From contig JAISDI010000099.1 of NCBI GenBank assembly GCA_031264895.1, forward strand, positions 1-5,324: a stretch of DNA of 5,324 bases, given 5' to 3'. Below, in pieces: positions 1 to 5,324 of this stretch. Each line of letters opens with the position of its first letter. The stretch's first letter is position 1. The stretch is from Endomicrobium sp. GTDB taxonomy: Bacteria; Elusimicrobiota; Endomicrobiia; Endomicrobiales; Endomicrobiaceae. A model generated the notes under the pieces. It made no database searches. It was not told where the DNA came from and saw only the letters and a program-made list of their open reading frames with translations. The position numbers and the translations under genes are program-made.

Positions 1-2958
1 GGAATTTAAATCCGAAATATCAAAACTTTCAACGCCGTTTGCGCCCAGTTCCGAAGCTTGCTTTTCATTTGTATAGTCCCTGTTAAACGCTTCCGGAACG
101 GCCTCGCCCATTGCACTGAATTGTCCGTATAGAATTCTTCCTCTGTAATTTTGTTCTGCTATGGTATTGTTTTTATTCCATCTGTCAAGAATGACCGCTA
201 TGGCGTTTATTATTTCTTGAGACGTTTCGGGATATATTCTGGCAAGATTAATGTGGAACATGTCATGTTTGCTCCAGCCTTCGGGCAGATGTTGCTTTAT
301 AGCTTTAAAAAATCCCTGCACAATTTCAGAGTCTGTATCGAGCCTGTACACAATTTGCCCGTTTGGAGTTATATCAAAACTGCCTTTCAGTTTGCCGCCG
401 GCTTGCGATAAAACTTCAAAAAATTCATTGGGGATCGCATTTAAAGCTCTCTGTACTTCATCCTGCGGAGCCGGTTTGTCAGAAGTACCTGATTTGTTAT
501 TGCTTATTGAAAGATGATAGTCTTTAGGGTCAATAATATAAGCGTTACCGTCGCTTAAAACTTCTGAAAGTTCTTCATATATTTCCTTAAACGCGCCTTG
601 ATTTGCGCCAAGATTGACTATTACATTGCCCGTTTCCGAATATTTTTTCTTCGTTCTGCGCTTATCGGAAAAAAACATGCGCATTGACGTTGACATTCTC
701 TCTCTGTCAACGGAAGTGTTGACAGAAAACATATCTGACGATTCAGTTGCTTGTGCAGAAACTTCTTCAGAAGAAGAAAACGGCTGAGGCATAAATCTTT
801 CCAGCGCCGCTTTATCATAGCCTAAAGCGGAGTACGCTGCCAAAAATATCCTCGCAGCTATTCTGACTTCGCCGTTAAGCAATTCGTCCCTTTTATACGC
901 TTTGAGAATTGCTTCCTGAATGCTTTCCGGCATTTTTCTTATCAGGTTTTTGTGCACGCCGTCAATAACATCGGGAAGCGACAGATCGGTTTCTATGTCA
1001 AAGATAAGTCCGTCGCCGGTAATAATGTTATTTTCCGCCGCAAATTTCATTATGTTTTTTACAGTTTGGTAAGTGCGCGGGTTAAAAACGGCATTATATA
1101 ATGAAGCCGCATCGGCGGCAGTACCGGCAGAGGCTGAGGCCGCTGCGGAAAATTTCAGTTTATTTATTTCCTCGATTTTTTCGACAGTTTCTGCCGGAAG
1201 TTCTATCTTTCCGCCGGAATTTTGTAATGTTATTGTAAAACCGTCCGCTAAAGTGATGACCGTTTTATCGGCAGAAAAGCTGAAATCTATTTTTTCTCCC
1301 AAAGCTTCGCTTATGCCCTGAATAAGGAAAGCGATGTTTTGTTCGCTGTATGAGAGCGATGAAAGCGACGATGAAGCGATTTCTATCATCATTTGCGCTA
1401 TTTCCGCGCGCGACGCCTGCAATGCAAGCGCCAAAGCCAAAGTCTGCGCCTCAAAAATATTGCCTTTGGCAAGGAAATAATTGTAACTTTCTTCAGCAGT
1501 TTTTGTTTCCTGAGTTATGACAGGCATGAGACTTATGTATGAAGTGCGGTTTTGCGTAAATATTTTGTTGAGACCTTCGCTGTGAAACCCGCCGGTAACG
1601 ACTATAACAATATCATTTCCGGATTTCTTATTAAGTCTTTTTTCTATGTTTTTTACGAATATGGCGTTTCTATCTTTGTTGATTCTGTAATATTGTGTAA
1701 GGAAATTTATGTCTTCTTTCATTGAGTCCAGAGTATTATTAAAAGCATATTTGGAATATATTTTTTCAAATCTCGGGTACTCTTTTTCAAAAAACTCATA
1801 ATCGCCGGCAGTTATTTTTGTGTTCAGAAAAGCTTCCAAATAAATATAAAAATCGCTTAAAAAAGATATTTCCGTTTCTTCAGCCGTAGCCGAAAAGGCA
1901 ATTCTGATATCTTCTGATATTCTTCTTTCTTCATTGATAAGTTCAACGGGATTTATTTTTCTGCTTGCCGCCATGTAATTTATAAGCTGCCCGAGACTTC
2001 CGGAAGCATTTATATTTATGCCGTACTTTTGCGAAAGTTCCGGAAGACGTAAACTTAATTCCTCTATATTCGAAAAGCCGGCCGTAGCCAAAGAAAGTTT
2101 ACTGTAATCGTTATAGGAAAGTTTGTCTTTCAGGTGATTGACAAGCCCCTGCATTTCAAGAGAGGCTTTATTGTAATTGATATTTTTTCCGGCGTTGAGC
2201 AGTTTGCAATAGGCGCTAAATATTGGATATTTGTCGTGTGAAAACGAAAGCAGCGAATTATATTTATCGTCATTTTGGCTTAATTTTTCTATATATTTTT
2301 TTAAAAGGGCATAATATCTTTCTATCGGCATTTTGCCGTATTTGTAATTCTCGAAAGTATCAGTAAATTTATGGTTCTCTCGGCTGAAATATTTTGCTTT
2401 TAGATAATCTATTTCGGATCTTATTTCGGAAAGTTTTTCATTGTATTTTGCATTGCCGTCTAAAGCTTTTGAAAGTCTTTTGAGGTTTTGTTTATGTACG
2501 GTTTCGTCTTCTAAACCGTAAAACGGAATTTTAACGTCATTTTTCAAATAATAATATTCGGCGCCGGTCAGCCTTCCTTTTTCAAAAAGACCTTCAATTA
2601 TATTATTTCTGAGTTTTTCGTCTTTTACCCGCCCGAAAATGCCCGTATCGACTTCGCCGTATCCGCCTTCGACAAAAACAGCCGAAACGTTATAGCTTTT
2701 TTGCAGATTCTCCATTATTTGTTCAATGTTTTTTTGAACTTCTATGTGACAATGCAGATCCTGTATGTTTATGACCGTGTACGGACTGTCCGCAAAAGTT
2801 TTTGATTCTATGACTCTTCCAAGGTTAAAAGGAATAAAACTTGTTGCATTTTCAACATTGTTTCCGTCATTGCCGGACGCAGCGGCATACGCAATATCCG
2901 AGCCTATTGCCGAAATTATAAAACACAAAGTTGTAAAAATCGAAATCAATTTGTTCAT
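1..2958 (-). CDS. Very large exported protein, N-terminal 986 codons: ChaN/EreA-like domain plus 2H-phosphoesterase-like segment (partial)
   Basis: The frame is open from ATG at 2958 to the left edge with no stop, so the protein is longer than 986 residues. Residues 1-25 form a Sec signal peptide (K3, hydrophobic core 4-18, AYA before a predicted cut after A25), so the product should act outside the cytoplasm. Residues about 58-480 carry scattered polar motifs: QDLHCH (66-71), VEGG (96-99), YGLED (147-151), RN (430-431) and TGGFH (455-459, H459). Early His, Glu, RN and late G-x-H, separated by a long helical insert, is the layout of ChaN/EreA/TraB-type metal-dependent hydrolases. Residues 480-765 are helical and Ala/Ser-rich linkers (606-621 and 726-764 clearly low complexity). 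Residues about 775-935 resemble a 2H phosphoesterase, with HLS at 815-817 and HIN at 902-904. The substrate is unknown. Domain calls are inference from motifs; the reading frame itself is certain. Confidence 0.85.
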   Translation of the reverse strand, partial: MNKLISIFTTLCFIISAIGSDIAYAAASGNDGNNVENATSFIPFNLGRVIESKTFADSPYTVINIQDLHCHIEVQKNIEQIMENLQKSYNVSAVFVEGGYGEVDTGIFGRVKDEKLRNNIIEGLFEKGRLTGAEYYYLKNDVKIPFYGLEDETVHKQNLKRLSKALDGNAKYNEKLSEIRSEIDYLKAKYFSRENHKFTDTFENYKYGKMPIERYYALLKKYIEKLSQNDDKYNSLLSFSHDKYPIFSAYCKLLNAGKNINYNKASLEMQGLVNHLKDKLSYNDYSKLSLATAGFSNIEELSLRLPELSQKYGININASGSLGQLINYMAASRKINPVELINEERRISEDIRIAFSATAEETEISFLSDFYIYLEAFLNTKITAGDYEFFEKEYPRFEKIYSKYAFNNTLDSMKEDINFLTQYYRINKDRNAIFVKNIEKRLNKKSGNDIVIVVTGGFHSEGLNKIFTQNRTSYISLMPVITQETKTAEESYNYFLAKGNIFEAQTLALALALQASRAEIAQMMIEIASSSLSSLSYSEQNIAFLIQGISEALGEKIDFSFSADKTVITLADGFTITLQNSGGKIELPAETVEKIEEINKLKFSAAASASAGTAADAASLYNAVFNPRTYQTVKNIMKFAAENNIITGDGLIFDIETDLSLPDVIDGVHKNLIRKMPESIQEAILKAYKRDELLNGEVRIAARIFLAAYSALGYDKAALERFMPQPFSSSEEVSAQATESSDMFSVNTSVDRERMSTSMRMFFSDKRRTKKKYSETGNVIVNLGANQGAFKEIYEELSEVLSDGNAYIIDPKDYHLSISNNKSGTSDKPAPQDEVQRALNAIPNEFFEVLSQAGGKLKGSFDITPNGQIVYRLDTDSEIVQGFFKAIKQHLPEGWSKHDMFHINLARIYPETSQEIINAIAVILDRWNKNNTIAEQNYRGRILYGQFSAMGEAVPEAFNRDYTNEKQASELGANGVESFDISDLNS

Positions 2959-2964
2959 AATTTT

Positions 2965-2969
2965 TCCCC
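2965..2969 (-). promoter_or_regulatory. Shine-Dalgarno-like GGGGA for the large exported gene
   Basis: GGGGA read on the minus strand lies six bases before the ATG at 2958, a normal spacing, and supports that start. It is flanked by UUUUU upstream (the terminator tract) and AAAAA downstream. These could pair weakly and place the GGGG in a loop. The pairing is A-U only and may not be stable. Confidence 0.5.
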
Positions 2970-3007
2970 AAAAAGAAATTCGACCTGCCGCAAGGCAAGT
3001 CGAATTT
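2970..3007 (-). terminator. Rho-independent terminator/attenuator between two co-directional genes
   Basis: On the minus strand, bases 3007-2994 pair with 2989-2976 around a four-base loop (2993-2990). The stem is 14 bp: nine Watson-Crick pairs, one U-G wobble (2998/2985), then four more pairs. C (2975) and five U (2974-2970) follow. The internal mismatch is a permitted U-G only in the minus-strand RNA (it would be C/A in the plus-strand RNA), which supports action on minus-strand transcripts. The stem begins at the last base of the stop codon of the upstream gene, and the U-tract ends 11 bases before the start codon of the downstream gene. Confidence 0.8.
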
Positions 3008-3492
3008 TAAAATAACCTATTATTAATAAACTCATACGCAGGCACGCTTCCTTTTTGAAGCGCCTCGATCGACAGCAAATATACCTTGGTGATTTCAGTC
3101 CCTCCGGAAGGACTTCCCCTCATTCGTTCATCGAACAGTTTTATGAAACCCAAAAAATTTTGTCCCGAAAACGTATCTCTTTTAACTGACGCCGCCGCAC
3201 TCACACATACGTTTACAAAAAGTTTATCCATTTTTGCATTGCATACGGGCGATTGGTCATTGTCGGGGCTTTGTATATGCATATTCAAGAAAAAATCTTT
3301 AGTTCCGTCATAATATTTTTTAACGATTTTTCCCGAGATGTCGAGCAGGTTTACGGCTTTTGCGGCGGCAAGCGAAATTTGCGGACAGTCATCTTTTTGA
3401 AAGTATCCGGCCAGTTCCGCAAAGCACGAGCGGGGAATTGAAAATGTGAGAAGACAAACTAAAATAATATATGCCGTTATCTTATCTTTCAT
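3007..3492 (-). CDS. Small exported protein of unknown function
   Basis: 161 codons, ATG at 3492 to TAA at 3009-3007. I do not recognise the family. Residues 1-25 look like a Sec signal peptide: K2/K4, hydrophobic core about 5-19, then CFA before E26 as a signal-peptidase-I site. The Cys at 23 is preceded by PRS, which is not a lipobox, so a lipoprotein is unlikely. The mature chain of about 136 residues is mixed polar/hydrophobic with no further membrane segment and has three Cys (about 36, 84 and 96), so at most one intrachain disulfide plus a free Cys. No Shine-Dalgarno is visible before the ATG. It lies 48 bases upstream of the large exported gene on the same strand, separated by a terminator hairpin, and is divergent from the membrane gene at 3630. 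Co-export with the large protein is a reasonable inference; no function can be named. Confidence 0.75.
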   Translation of the reverse strand: MKDKITAYIILVCLLTFSIPRSCFAELAGYFQKDDCPQISLAAAKAVNLLDISGKIVKKYYDGTKDFFLNMHIQSPDNDQSPVCNAKMDKLFVNVCVSAAASVKRDTFSGQNFLGFIKLFDERMRGSPSGGTEITKVYLLSIEALQKGSVPAYEFINNRLF

Positions 3493-3503
3493 GTAACAAT
3501 TCT

Positions 3504-3534
3504 AATATATTTGCCGTTCTTTTGCCAGTGTAAA
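3504..3534 (-). promoter_or_regulatory. Possible sigma-70 promoter for the small exported gene
   Basis: On the minus strand TTTACA (3534-3529) and TATATT (3509-3504) are 19 bp apart. Each hexamer is close to consensus, but the spacing is wider than the optimal 17 and the region is so AT-rich that chance matches are likely. Transcription from here would begin only a few bases before the ATG at 3492, fitting the absence of a Shine-Dalgarno. Confidence 0.3.
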
Positions 3535-3594
3535 TTGTAAAATATTATTAAATTTAAAATACTTAAAATTCTTTTATTTAAGGCTTTTTTATTG

Positions 3595-3623
3595 TTTACA
3601 TTTAAATTGTTTAATATTATAAT
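3595..3623 (+). promoter_or_regulatory. Near-consensus sigma-70 promoter for the membrane gene
   Basis: TTTACA at 3595-3600 (five of six bases of TTGACA) is followed after exactly 17 bp by a perfect TATAAT at 3618-3623. A start point about seven bases further on falls at about 3630, which is the A of the ATG of the next gene. There is no Shine-Dalgarno between the -10 box and the ATG. Confidence 0.65.
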
Positions 3624-3629
3624 TATCGA

Positions 3630-4481
3630 ATGTATATCGATAATCCAAAAACTTATAAAAATTTGCTTACAGGGCTGGTTTGTGCAAACATATTTTTCGT
3701 CATTTTCATGACATCCGTATCTTTTCTCATTTTTGTGAGCTATGATACGGTTTTATGGCAAAACTGTCCGAAGTTTGACATACTGAAAGTTTTTATTCAA
3801 AATATCAGATTTAACCTCTCGATAGCCGGTTATTTCAATATTCCTGTTTTTTTGCTTCTTTGCGCTCTTTTGGCTTTTTCACCAGCGCATATAACAAAAT
3901 TTTTCATAAAGATCATAAGGTTATACTATCTTTTGGCTTTTATTGAGGTTTTTTCTTTGCTCACCCTTTCGCATATGCTCAAAAATATACCCCGAATGAA
4001 CGAAATGATGATCTCAAAATATCTTTCAAAATTGTCCTCAATATATTCGTTTTTTAACAATACCACTTTTATGACGATGCTTATCGTGATGTCTGTTTTA
4101 TTTTTGATCACGGTGATTTTCTTTTTATTATTTTTAAAGATTATTTTTACGGCGCGGGAATATACCGTAGAAAACAGCCGTAAAGCAATGATCACGACCG
4201 TAACAGCCCTTTTGATATGCATACTTCTTGCCAAAGGAAAAGTTATCGGACATTTGACCGTCAAAGACGCGTCAGTAACACCCGTAGTACAATTGAACGA
4301 ATATGCGATAAGAGGCCCTTACAAAATCTTACATGATTTAAAAAATTTTGATTTTTCGAATATTATGATGATGCGGGATAAGAAAAAGCTTACCGAAGGC
4401 GGTTTTGAAGTTCTTAACTTTGACGACGAAGAAAAAGCAAAAGAGCTTTTATACAAATTTACGCCTATGCAAGAACTGTAA
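3630..4481 (+). CDS. Truncated LTA-synthase/phosphoglycerol-transferase family protein: membrane domain only
   Basis: 283 codons, ATG at 3630 to TAA at 4479-4481. Five hydrophobic segments are visible at about 14-37, 66-86, 92-117, 145-172 and 186-201. The segment IRFNLSIAGYFNIPVF (59-74), after the first helix, resembles the conserved G-x-RFDLS...GY...P region of the membrane half of COG1368 (LtaS-like) enzymes. The post-TM5 stretch with DASVTP (213-218) and LNEYAIRGPY (222-231) resembles the linker that leads into their extracytoplasmic catalytic domain. Full-length members are usually about 600 residues or more and place a metal-binding sulfatase-fold domain after this linker. Here the protein ends at 283, so it should not transfer headgroups by itself. 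Residues 279-283 are read from the 3' end of the convergent pgeF gene. It may be a decayed gene or a stand-alone membrane partner. The next in-frame Met (27) lies inside the first helix, favouring the start at 3630. Confidence 0.7.
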   Translation: MYIDNPKTYKNLLTGLVCANIFFVIFMTSVSFLIFVSYDTVLWQNCPKFDILKVFIQNIRFNLSIAGYFNIPVFLLLCALLAFSPAHITKFFIKIIRLYYLLAFIEVFSLLTLSHMLKNIPRMNEMMISKYLSKLSSIYSFFNNTTFMTMLIVMSVLFLITVIFFLLFLKIIFTAREYTVENSRKAMITTVTALLICILLAKGKVIGHLTVKDASVTPVVQLNEYAIRGPYKILHDLKNFDFSNIMMMRDKKKLTEGGFEVLNFDDEEKAKELLYKFTPMQEL

Positions 4482-5118
4482 GCATACGGCTGTCCGTTCT
4501 GTCTTTCCTGTAAGAGAAAAATATATTATTTTCGCAGCAAGTGCAGCGTTCGCTTACGAGTATTTCGCGCACGCCTTCTTTCTCGAGGATTTTGCGGGCA
4601 ATTGCGGATAGATCCAGTCTGCCGTTTTTGAGCTTCGTTCCAAAAACGTTTTCAAAATCTGCGCTCACTTCATAACAGCATTCTTTTATGTGAGGCCCGA
4701 TATAAACGGAAATCGTTTCCGGGTTTATGTCAAACTCTTCTTTAAATATTTTTACAGCGTTTTGAAGTATTGCGTTCGCAAGGCCTTTACGTCCGGCGTG
4801 AACCGCAGCTTTAACGGATTTGTCTTTAGAAATCATCAGAACCGGCATACAATCAGCCGTGAAAATTCCCGTTATTATATTTTTATCAGCCGTTATAAGT
4901 CCGTCGCAATCGTCGATAAACTGTCCTTTGTCTTTTGCCGTAACGACCCGCACGATGTTTGTGTGCGCCTGCTTTGCCAAAACCAAATTATCGCCGTTTA
5001 AACCCAAAGAATGCAGCAAAACGTTTCTGTCGGTTTCGTTTTTCATGTTTCCGCACGGTTTTGTAGTGGTAAAATGGAAAGCCGGAAAGTTTTTTTCCGA
5101 GATAAGTTTTTCTTTCAT
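4465..5118 (-). CDS. pgeF: Peptidoglycan editing factor PgeF (YfiH/LACC1-type, COG1496)
   Basis: 217 codons, ATG at 5118 to TAG at 4467-4465, complete and only slightly shorter than the usual about 240. The family is a cytoplasmic one; members remove wrongly incorporated residues from peptidoglycan precursors (PgeF) or act as purine-nucleoside-cleaving enzymes (LACC1-like). All expected active-site elements are visible: QAHTNIV with H52, DGLIT (72-76), TADCMPV with C90, AAVHAG with H107, IGPHIKECCYEV (140-151) with C148, and a C-terminal CTCCEN...FSYRKD stretch. The H52/C90/H107 triad corresponds to the catalytic/metal site of the family. One departure is HAGRKG where most members have HAGWRG. 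No clear Shine-Dalgarno precedes the ATG, but no better start exists upstream. The 3' end overlaps the convergent membrane gene by 17 bp. Family assignment is confident; the exact substrate is not visible from sequence. Confidence 0.93.
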   Translation of the reverse strand: MKEKLISEKNFPAFHFTTTKPCGNMKNETDRNVLLHSLGLNGDNLVLAKQAHTNIVRVVTAKDKGQFIDDCDGLITADKNIITGIFTADCMPVLMISKDKSVKAAVHAGRKGLANAILQNAVKIFKEEFDINPETISVYIGPHIKECCYEVSADFENVFGTKLKNGRLDLSAIARKILEKEGVREILVSERCTCCENNIFFSYRKDRTDSRMLTVLA

Positions 5119-5170
5119 AAGAATTAACGCAGATGTTCCATTAGAGCTTTCTAAAAACTATCTTTTTTCC

Positions 5171-5290
5171 TTTGTCGTCATCCCAGAGTGTCTTTGTCGG
5201 GGATTGATCCATTTTGCCGTTTTGCTGTTCGCCGTAATTCCCACTTTTTAAAGGGGGTGGACGGAGACAATGTCTCCGGACGGGGGATTT
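5171..5290. repeat. Composite palindromic intergenic repeat
   Basis: About 120 bp that is more GC-rich than its surroundings contains three successive inverted repeats: a degenerate one at 5178-5207 (TCATCCC..GA against TCGGGGATTGA), an imperfect one at 5240-5257 (CCCaCTTT tt AAAGgGGG) and a perfect one at 5262-5278. No coding frame explains it. The GTCATCCC...GGGGAT style is that of dispersed intergenic repeats seen in many bacterial genomes. Copy number cannot be judged from a single window. Confidence 0.5.
5262..5278. repeat. Perfect 8-bp inverted repeat
   Basis: CGGAGACA and TGTCTCCG flank a single central A (5270). As RNA it would fold as a six-pair stem with a five-base loop. No U-tract follows on either strand, so it is not a standard terminator. 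It forms the right-hand element of the composite repeat. Confidence 0.7.
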
Positions 5291-5324
5291 GCCGTATGCG
5301 CAAGGTTCTAAATTTCATGTTCAA

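Larger units (their letters stand above)
5119..5324. other. Intergenic stretch upstream of pgeF, no supported gene
   Basis: 206 bases to the right edge. Apart from the palindromic repeat I see no RNA gene, no confident promoter and no Shine-Dalgarno for pgeF. A minus-strand frame without stops ends at 5141, with an internal ATG at 5212 giving 23 residues. It reads straight through the palindromes and has arginine/proline-rich composition typical of repeat DNA read by chance. Confidence 0.5.

Noticed and set aside
151..517. Two overlapping plus-strand open frames of 86 and 88 codons
   Set aside because: They are antisense to the continuous 986-codon frame, have no Shine-Dalgarno, and their compositions are explained by the minus-strand codons.
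1073..1321. Plus-strand 82-codon frame rich in Ala/Glu
   Set aside because: It is the antisense image of the Ala/Ser-rich linker of the large exported protein.
3493..3629. Divergent AT-rich spacer considered as a replication origin or riboswitch
   Set aside because: No repeated DnaA-box-like 9-mers or conserved folded RNA elements are visible; promoters explain the AT-richness.
3926..4264. Minus-strand 112-codon frame
   Set aside because: It is antisense to the membrane protein, whose five hydrophobic helices and family-like motifs show the plus strand is the coding one.
5141..5212. Minus-strand 23-residue frame beginning MDQSP, with stop overlapping another ATG that gives a five-residue frame just before pgeF
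   Set aside because: It lies across the palindromic repeat, has no ribosome binding site, and a stop-free stretch this short is expected by chance.
4820..5251. Plus-strand 143-codon frame
   Set aside because: It is antisense to pgeF, where all catalytic motifs are on the minus strand, and then runs into palindromic repeat DNA.
5262..5278. Perfect inverted repeat considered as a terminator for a gene to the right
   Set aside because: No U-tract follows on either strand and the stem as RNA is only six pairs.
4482..5299. Shared nine-mer GCATACGGC near 4482 (plus) and 5291-5299 (minus), considered as inverted ends of an inserted unit around pgeF
   Set aside because: Too short to be meaningful, no longer matching flanks are visible, and pgeF is a normal housekeeping-type gene.

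Overview
The window is about 36-40% GC by eye and holds four protein genes and one repeat-bearing intergenic stretch. The gene style suggests a Gram-negative bacterium of the Elusimicrobiota/Omnitrophota type. The reasons are a very large exported protein of a kind I associate with those lineages, AT-rich spacers and AT-rich wobble positions. This placement is inference from protein style; no marker gene is present.

Left part (1-3492, minus strand): two consecutive genes for exported proteins. The upstream one (3492 to 3007) is a 161-residue secreted protein I do not recognise. The downstream one (2958 to beyond base 1) is the start of a very large secreted protein, with 986 codons visible and no stop in the window. 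It carries a Sec signal peptide, then a domain with the conserved-residue layout of the ChaN/EreA/TraB-type metal hydrolases. Long helical and Ser/Ala-rich linkers follow, then a segment resembling a 2H phosphoesterase fold. A strong minus-strand hairpin with a U-tract sits between the two genes. It starts inside the stop codon of the first and ends 11 bases before the start codon of the second, so it looks like a stoichiometry-setting or attenuating terminator.

Middle (3493-3629): an AT-rich divergent spacer. On the plus strand it has a near-consensus sigma-70 promoter (TTTACA, 17 bp, TATAAT) whose expected start point falls on the ATG at 3630, which suggests a leaderless mRNA.

Right part (3630-5118): a plus-strand five-helix membrane protein that matches the N-terminal membrane region of LTA-synthase/phosphoglycerol-transferase family enzymes. 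It stops before the catalytic sulfatase-fold domain. It converges on, and overlaps by 17 bp, a complete minus-strand pgeF (YfiH/LACC1-type) gene. The last five codons of the membrane protein are read from the 3' end of pgeF, so the missing catalytic half was probably lost by a deletion or rearrangement.

Right edge (5119-5324): no convincing gene. It holds a cluster of three palindromic motifs that looks like a dispersed intergenic repeat. The functional links between the genes are weak. All but the repeat concern the cell envelope or secretion, but they do not form one obvious pathway.
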